Below are positions 1-7,479 of a stretch of 7,479 nucleotides of DNA, in pieces. Position numbers and translations under genes: made by a program. The notes under the pieces are model-generated. The model ran no database searches, was not told the origin of the DNA, and saw only the letters and a list, made by a program, of their open reading frames with translations. Every line of letters starts with the position of its first letter. Position 1 is the stretch's first letter. The stretch spans positions 1 through 7,479 of the forward strand of contig CAYMEK010000108.1 in NCBI GenBank assembly GCA_964389305.1. The letters are read 5' to 3'. Source of the stretch: CAYMEK01 sp964389305 (lineage in GTDB: Bacteria > Spirochaetota > Spirochaetia > SZUA-6 > DRHE01).

Positions 1-1857
1 TTCTGGCTGCTGGAGGGCTATTTTGTACGCACCCTGGGCATGCACAGGGTGTACAACAGCGCCTTCATGAATATGCTGAAAAACGAGGACAATGCCGGGT
101 ACCGGCAAGTCATCAAGAACACCCTGGAGTTCAACCCCGAGATCCTCAAGCGCTTCGTCAACTTCATGAACAACCCGGACGAGGAAACCGCAGTGGCCCA
201 GTTCGGCAAGGGAGACAAGTATTTCGGCGTCTGCACTCTGATGATCACTCTGCCAGGGCTGCCCATGTTCGGGCACGGGCAGGTAGAAGGGCTGAGCGAG
301 AAATACGGCATGGAGTACCGCCGCGCCTACTGGGATGAAAAGCCCGATGAGGAGCTGGTGCGGCGGCACGAGAGGGAGATCTTTCCGCTACTGCACAGCC
401 GCACCCTGTTCGCCCACGTAGAGCACTTCCTTCTCTACGACTTTCTCACCGCAGACGGTTCGGTGAACGAGGACGTGTTCGCCTACTCCAACCGTTCCGG
501 CGAACGGCGCGCCCTGGTGATCTACCACAATCGCTACGCCGAGACCCGGGGTTGGATCCAGACCTCTACGGCCGTCTCCCAAGCAGGCGGCCCTGGGGGG
601 GAGCGTTTCCTGGTGCGTCGGAGCCTGGGCGAGGGACTCGGGCTGAGCGATGAGGCGAGCGCCTTTTGTATCTTCCGGGACCATGTCGGCGGCAGCGAAT
701 ACCTGCGGAGCTGCCGGGAGCTGTACGAGCGCGGGCTGTACGCCGAGCTTCGGTCCTACAAGATCCACGTGTTCATCGACTTCCGGGAGGTCCGGGACGA
801 CCCGCAGCATCCCTACGCCCATCTGGCGGATTATCTAAACGGCCGGGGGGTTCCCAGTATCGAGGAGGCGCTCAGGGAGACCGTGCTGCAGCCCGTGCAT
901 ATCCCCTTCAAGGAGCTGGTCAGCGCAGGCAGCTACCGCCGGCTGATGGAAGCGGCGTCGGTCCCGCAACAGGGCGAAGAGCCCGGCGAGAGCGGGCGGG
1001 CGAAAACCCCGGGTCGGCGCCCCGGCGGAGCAGCGGAACGGCCGCAAGCTCCGCCGCCGCGTCCCGCCGGGTTGCTGAGCCGGGAGCTCCGGCAGGAGTT
1101 CGGCGCCAGGATCGATCGGCTCTGCCAGATCGTCAAGAGCTTCAGCGGCGGCCAGGGGGATGCCGGCGCCCTGAGCGCAGAACTGCTCGGGAAGCTGGCC
1201 GCCTGCCTGGATCTTTCCGACCTGGACAGGGGGCTGCCGGCGGCTGCTTCACTACAGCCGCCGGAGTTCGCCTGGGGGACGCTGCTAGGCTGGCTGTTCG
1301 TGCACGCCCTGGGAAAGGTCGCCGCCGGCGCAGACTGGGCCCAGCAAAGCCGCAGCTGGATCGACGAGTGGCTTCTCGGCAAGCTACTGTCCGCAGCGCT
1401 GCAGGAGCTGGGCCTGGCCGAAGAGCAGGCCTGGCGGTCGCTGGCGCTGGTGAAGATCCTCACCACCCATCAACGCTGGTTCGAAACGGCAGCCGGCGGC
1501 CCGCCCTCGGCCTACCAGGCCCTGCTCTCACTGCTGGGCGACGGGGAGGTGCAGGAGTACCTGCAGATCAACCGCCACGGCGGGATCCTCTGGTTCCGCG
1601 ACGAGTCCTTCGAGGAGCTGACCGCAGGCCTGCTCCTGGTCGCGGCCGTAGAGGCCCTGGCCGAACCCGGGCGCCAACCGACGCAGACCGCACAGGTTTT
1701 GGCCGGCCGGGCCGGGGTACTCGATCACCTCCGCTCGGCCAAGGAGCGCTCGGGCTACCAGGTCGAAACGCTGGTCGATCTGGCGAAACGGGGGGGCATT
1801 CGAGCCGACAAGGCACCACCGCGGGGAACCGCTGCAGCCCGGAAGCGGCGTAAATAA
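1..1857 (+). CDS. GH13-like alpha-amylase family protein with helical C-terminal extension (5'-truncated)
   Basis: The reading frame is open from the first base, so this is the last 618 residues of a longer protein; the true start and the catalytic nucleophile and acid/base lie upstream. Residues 1-150 look like the end of a GH13 (beta/alpha)8 barrel: a segment around residues 57-61 (NNPDE) sits where motif IV (N-H-D) is expected, followed by LPGLPMFGHGQVEG (84-97), the counterpart of the usual PGxPxxYYGDE stretch. Residues about 150-315 resemble the conserved post-barrel region of a family I recall beside glgE/treS genes, including VPSIEEALRE (284-293). A Pro/Gly/Arg-rich linker (about 320-358) leads to a helical domain (about 359-600) with a conserved-looking NRHGGILWF stretch (524-532). 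The chain ends in a basic tail, RKRRK. I see no signal peptide or membrane segment. The exact reaction is unknown; action on alpha-glucan is inferred from family and neighbours. The stop lies 17 nt before glgE. Confidence 0.8.
   Translation, partial: FWLLEGYFVRTLGMHRVYNSAFMNMLKNEDNAGYRQVIKNTLEFNPEILKRFVNFMNNPDEETAVAQFGKGDKYFGVCTLMITLPGLPMFGHGQVEGLSEKYGMEYRRAYWDEKPDEELVRRHEREIFPLLHSRTLFAHVEHFLLYDFLTADGSVNEDVFAYSNRSGERRALVIYHNRYAETRGWIQTSTAVSQAGGPGGERFLVRRSLGEGLGLSDEASAFCIFRDHVGGSEYLRSCRELYERGLYAELRSYKIHVFIDFREVRDDPQHPYAHLADYLNGRGVPSIEEALRETVLQPVHIPFKELVSAGSYRRLMEAASVPQQGEEPGESGRAKTPGRRPGGAAERPQAPPPRPAGLLSRELRQEFGARIDRLCQIVKSFSGGQGDAGALSAELLGKLAACLDLSDLDRGLPAAASLQPPEFAWGTLLGWLFVHALGKVAAGADWAQQSRSWIDEWLLGKLLSAALQELGLAEEQAWRSLALVKILTTHQRWFETAAGGPPSAYQALLSLLGDGEVQEYLQINRHGGILWFRDESFEELTAGLLLVAAVEALAEPGRQPTQTAQVLAGRAGVLDHLRSAKERSGYQVETLVDLAKRGGIRADKAPPRGTAAARKRRK
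958..1074 (+). other. Pro/Gly/Arg-rich interdomain linker in the GH13-like protein
   Basis: Codons for residues about 320-358 of the partial first protein encode a low-complexity stretch rich in Gly, Pro, Arg, Glu and Ala, including PPPRPAG near its end. It separates the conserved amylase-like part from the helical C-terminal domain and looks like a flexible, disordered tether. The reading frame continues on both sides into well-behaved protein, so this is not a frameshift. Confidence 0.55.
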
Positions 1858-1863
1858 AGGGGA
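1857..1863 (+). promoter_or_regulatory. Ribosome binding site of glgE
   Basis: AAGGGGA begins on the last base of the upstream stop codon and lies 11 nt before the ATG at 1875. It is a moderate purine-rich Shine-Dalgarno match, slightly long in spacing, and supports this start. Position directly after the stop suggests translational coupling to the GH13-like gene. Confidence 0.5.
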
Positions 1864-1874
1864 ATAGCCAAACT

Positions 1875-3974
1875 ATGAGCCTGGCTCGAACGAGCTTCGA
1901 GGGAAGAAGCCGCATCATCATAGAGAAGGTCTGGCCGGAAATCGACTGCGGGCGCTTTCCCATCCGCAGGATCGTAGGGGAGACGGTGAGGGTGGAGGCC
2001 GACGTCTTTGCCGACGGACACGAAGAGCTGGCCGCCAGAGTTCTCTACCGCCGCGCCGGCAGCCCGGCGGCCGCAGGCGAGGAGCCGAGCGGAGGGGCGG
2101 ATGGCGGAGGGCCGACCGGGGGCTCGAACGAAGGACCTACGGGCGGAGGCTCGGCAGGCCGCGGGCGCTGGCGGGAGGTCCCTATGCGCCCGCTGGTCAA
2201 CGATCGCTGGGCGGGAGAGTTCACGGTCAGCGAAGTCGGCGAAGTGCTCTATACCCTCGAGGGTTGTATCGAGCCTTTCGCCACCTGGCGGAGGGACCTG
2301 CGCAAGCGCCTGCAGGCGGGCCAGGACATCTCCGTGGAGCTCCTCATCGGAGCCCGGCTCCTGGCCGAGGCGGCCGCTCGTGCGCCGGCGGAAGAGGGAA
2401 AGCGGCTGCAGGAGCTGGCCCGAAAGCTGGAAAAGAGGAATGCTCCGGACGCCCTCGTCTCCGCCGTTCTCGACGAGGAGACATCCGCCCTCCTGCGTCT
2501 GTACGGCGATCGCAGCCTGGCCCGGCGCTACGAAAAGCAGCTCCGCGTCCGGGTGGAGCCCGAGCGGGCCGGGTTCGGCGCCTGGTACGAGTTTTTCCCC
2601 CGCTCCACGGCGGTCAAGAAGGGGGCGCACGGCAGCTTCAAGGACGCCGAAAGACTGCTGCCTGAAATCGCCGCCCTAGGCTTCGATGTGGTATACCTGC
2701 CGCCGATCCACCCGATCGGGCGCACCAACCGTAAAGGCAGGAACAACTCCACGCGCTGCGGTCCACGGGACCCGGGCAGCCCCTGGGCGATCGGCGCAGT
2801 CGAAGGGGGGCACAGGACGGTGCACCCGCAGCTCGGCAGCCTGGAGGATTTCCGCGATTTTCTGGCAGCCTGCCGGCGCCACGGCCTGGAGCCGGCTTTG
2901 GACATTGCCTTTCAATGCTCCCCCGACCATCCTTACGTGAAAGAGCATCCCGAGTGGTTCAAATGGCGGCCGGATGGCACCGTCCAGTACGCCGAGAATC
3001 CCCCAAAGAAATACGAGGACATACTGCCGCTGAACTTCGAAACCGAAGCCTGGCAGGAGCTGTGGGAAGAGCTTGCCGGCGTGGTGCTGTTCTGGGCCGG
3101 CCAGGGAGTCAAGATCTTCCGGATCGACAATCCCCACACCAAGCCCTTCGCCTTCTGGGAGTATCTGATCGGGGAGGTCAAGGGAAAGCATCCCGAGACG
3201 ATCTTTCTGGCCGAGGCGTTCACCCGGCCCAAAGTGATGTACCGTCTGGCCAAGGCCGGCTTCACCCAGTCCTACACCTACTTCACCTGGCGGAATACAA
3301 AAAAGGAGCTGAGCCACTACCTGAACGAACTGGGCCGCGGCGAGGTCCGGGAATACTTCCTGCCCAGCTTCTGGCCCAACACCCCGGACATCCTGCCCGA
3401 GCACCTGCAGTACGGCGGGCGGGCAGCCTTCATCCTGCGCCTGGTGCTGGCCGCGACCCTTTCGGCCAACTACGGAATCTACGGACCGGCCTACGAGCTG
3501 TGCGTTCACCACGGCCTGCCCGGCAGGGAAGAGTACCTGGACGCGGAGAAGTACGAAATCAAGCACTGGGACCGTGATCGAGAGGGAAACATCAAGGAGC
3601 TGATCGCCAGGATAAATCGTATCCGAAAGGACAATGAGGCCTTGCAGAAGACCTGGAACCTGAGCTTTCTCGATATCGACAACCAGAGCCTGCTGGCCTA
3701 CACCAAAACCAACCCGGACGGCAGCAACCTGATCGCGGTCGTGGTCAACCTCGATCCCTACCAGCCTCAAAGCGGGACCCTCGAGCTGCCCCTCGAGCAG
3801 TGGGACATTGCGGCCAACCGTCCTTTTCAGGCCCACGAGCTGCTGGCCGACAGCCGTCACATCTGGCAGGGTCCGACCCGGACGATCACCCTGGACCCCG
3901 ACCGGCTGCCGGCGGCGATCTTCCGCATCCATCGCCGGCTGCACCGAGAGCAGGATTTTGACTACTACATGTGA
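1875..3974 (+). CDS. glgE: GlgE, alpha-1,4-glucan:maltose-1-phosphate maltosyltransferase
   Basis: Cytoplasmic GH13_3 enzyme (EC 2.4.99.16) that adds maltosyl units from alpha-maltose-1-phosphate to the non-reducing end of alpha-1,4-glucan and releases phosphate. At 699 residues it is full length for the family. Layout: beta-sandwich N domain (about 10-130), helical S domain (about 135-225), catalytic barrel from WYEFFPRS (about 236) to about 600, then a C-terminal beta domain. Catalytic residues are the nucleophile D418 in FRIDNPHTKP, acid/base E447 in FLAEAFTRP, and transition-state Asp D505 in NTPDIL; their spacing (29 and 58) is almost that of the Streptomyces enzyme (D394, E423, D480). 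NPPKKY contains N375, K378 and Y380, which align with its phosphate-binding residues. GSPWAIG and CSPDHP are further family signatures. Odd point: a Gly-rich insertion at residues 62-96. Twelve nt separate it from treS-mak, whose product supplies its donor, so the two are surely cotranscribed. Confidence 0.97.
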   Translation: MSLARTSFEGRSRIIIEKVWPEIDCGRFPIRRIVGETVRVEADVFADGHEELAARVLYRRAGSPAAAGEEPSGGADGGGPTGGSNEGPTGGGSAGRGRWREVPMRPLVNDRWAGEFTVSEVGEVLYTLEGCIEPFATWRRDLRKRLQAGQDISVELLIGARLLAEAAARAPAEEGKRLQELARKLEKRNAPDALVSAVLDEETSALLRLYGDRSLARRYEKQLRVRVEPERAGFGAWYEFFPRSTAVKKGAHGSFKDAERLLPEIAALGFDVVYLPPIHPIGRTNRKGRNNSTRCGPRDPGSPWAIGAVEGGHRTVHPQLGSLEDFRDFLAACRRHGLEPALDIAFQCSPDHPYVKEHPEWFKWRPDGTVQYAENPPKKYEDILPLNFETEAWQELWEELAGVVLFWAGQGVKIFRIDNPHTKPFAFWEYLIGEVKGKHPETIFLAEAFTRPKVMYRLAKAGFTQSYTYFTWRNTKKELSHYLNELGRGEVREYFLPSFWPNTPDILPEHLQYGGRAAFILRLVLAATLSANYGIYGPAYELCVHHGLPGREEYLDAEKYEIKHWDRDREGNIKELIARINRIRKDNEALQKTWNLSFLDIDNQSLLAYTKTNPDGSNLIAVVVNLDPYQPQSGTLELPLEQWDIAANRPFQAHELLADSRHIWQGPTRTITLDPDRLPAAIFRIHRRLHREQDFDYYM
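2109..2156 (+). repeat. Imperfect 24-nt tandem duplication in the Gly-rich loop of GlgE
   Basis: Two adjacent 24-nt units (2109-2132 and 2133-2156) encode GPTGGSNE and GPTGGGSA, residues 79-86 and 87-94 of GlgE. The protein repeat is clearer than the DNA repeat, as third positions have drifted (ccg/cct, acc/acg, ggg/ggc). It lies inside a longer low-complexity insert (residues about 62-96) in the N-terminal beta-sandwich domain, between a predicted strand ending LYRR and the next beginning RWREVPM. It is probably a lineage-specific, disordered loop expansion. Confidence 0.5.
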
Positions 3975-3976
3975 GG
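3973..3976 (+). promoter_or_regulatory. Ribosome binding site of treS-mak, overlapping the glgE stop
   Basis: GAGG overlaps the last two bases of the glgE TGA stop and lies 10 nt before the ATG at 3987. It is the only purine-rich match in the 12-nt gap. The match is short, so efficient translation probably depends on ribosomes arriving from glgE. Confidence 0.45.
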
Positions 3977-3986
3977 CGCCACGACA

Positions 3987-7320
<3,334 letters not shown>

Positions 7321-7322
<2 letters not shown>

Positions 7323-7326
7323 GAGG
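7321..7326 (+). promoter_or_regulatory. Strong Shine-Dalgarno of treZ, overlapping the treS-mak stop
   Basis: AGGAGG shares its first two bases with the TAG stop of treS-mak (7320-7322) and lies 4 nt before the GTG at 7331. It is the best ribosome binding site in the window, although its spacing is tight. It fixes the GTG start, since the protein matches its family from the first residues and the next in-frame ATG lies inside the conserved domain. Confidence 0.65.
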
Positions 7327-7330
7327 GCGC

Positions 7331-7479
7331 GTGGAGACCGGAGCCACCTACCTCGGCGGGGGCCACGGCCGTTTCACCGTCTGGGCGCCGCTCAGGGACT
7401 CCATGGAGCTGGAGATCAGCGCCCCCGAGCCCCGACGCCTGCCTCTGGTGCGTCTGGACAGGGGCTACTGGCAGACCGA
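7331..7479 (+). CDS. treZ: TreZ, malto-oligosyltrehalose trehalohydrolase (3'-truncated, first 49 residues)
   Basis: The first 49 codons are present before the window ends. The start GATYLGGGHGRFTVWAP (residues 4-20) is the typical opening of the N-terminal beta-sandwich (CBM48-like/E-set) domain of TreZ, and LRDSMELEI then LPLVRLDRGYWQT continue it. TreZ (EC 3.2.1.141, GH13) hydrolyses the alpha-1,4 bond next to the terminal trehalose unit that TreY makes at the reducing end of a maltodextrin, releasing trehalose. The GTG start lies 8 nt after the treS-mak stop, behind a strong Shine-Dalgarno, so it belongs to the same operon. The catalytic residues are outside the window. A branching or debranching enzyme shares the VWAP signature and is the main alternative, but the very short leader before GATYLG favours TreZ. 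Confidence 0.85.
   Translation, partial: METGATYLGGGHGRFTVWAPLRDSMELEISAPEPRRLPLVRLDRGYWQT

Noticed and set aside
952..1080. Possible frameshift or gene boundary at the low-complexity stretch in the first gene
   Set aside because: The same frame continues on both sides into sensible protein, with no stop, no ribosome binding site and no start codon that would mark a new gene.
666..1853. 395-codon open frame in another plus-strand frame within the first gene
   Set aside because: The product is an Arg/Pro/Gly/Ala-rich string typical of an out-of-frame high-G+C reading, while the other frame gives a plausible conserved protein through the same region.
1858..1874. Possible promoter or terminator in the gap before glgE
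   Set aside because: Seventeen bases hold only a ribosome binding site; there is no room for a promoter and no hairpin with a T-run. The other gaps (12 and 8 nt) are even shorter.
1755..2630. 291-codon minus-strand open frame spanning the first gene/glgE junction
   Set aside because: It lies opposite two supported coding regions, has no recognisable domain and no convincing ribosome binding site.

Overview
The window is one dense run of four same-strand (+) genes from a high-G+C bacterium, all dealing with alpha-glucan and trehalose. No gap between genes exceeds 17 nt and I see no promoter, terminator, RNA gene, mobile element or CRISPR array. The taxon cannot be fixed from this sequence. 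The C/G-ending codons, frequent GTG/ATG starts with short coupled ribosome binding sites, and the gene set fit a Gram-negative soil or sediment lineage of the deltaproteobacterial (Desulfuromonadia-like) or similar type, but that is a low-confidence inference.

Layout: (1) nt 1-1857, the 3' part of a large, poorly characterised GH13-like protein whose alpha-amylase barrel end is followed by a conserved domain, a Pro/Gly/Arg-rich linker and a helical C-terminal domain. (2) nt 1875-3974, GlgE, the maltose-1-phosphate-dependent maltosyltransferase, complete, with catalytic D418, E447 and D505 and an unusual Gly-rich loop in its N-terminal domain. (3) nt 3987-7322, a complete 1111-residue fusion of trehalose synthase (TreS) and maltokinase (Mak/Pep2), with both active sites intact. 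(4) nt 7331-7479 (cut by the window end), the start of TreZ, malto-oligosyltrehalose trehalohydrolase.

Together the TreS-Mak fusion and GlgE form the core of the GlgE pathway: trehalose is isomerised to maltose, maltose is phosphorylated with ATP, and maltose-1-phosphate is polymerised into alpha-1,4-glucan with release of phosphate. TreZ, normally paired with TreY, runs the other way by releasing trehalose from glucan ends. The locus therefore appears to encode both arms of a trehalose/alpha-glucan interconversion loop. No branching enzyme (GlgB) or TreY is visible; they would have to lie outside the window.

Most of the content belongs to known families. The least explained parts are the first gene's protein family, with its altered GH13 motif IV and C-terminal extension, and the Gly-rich loop in GlgE.
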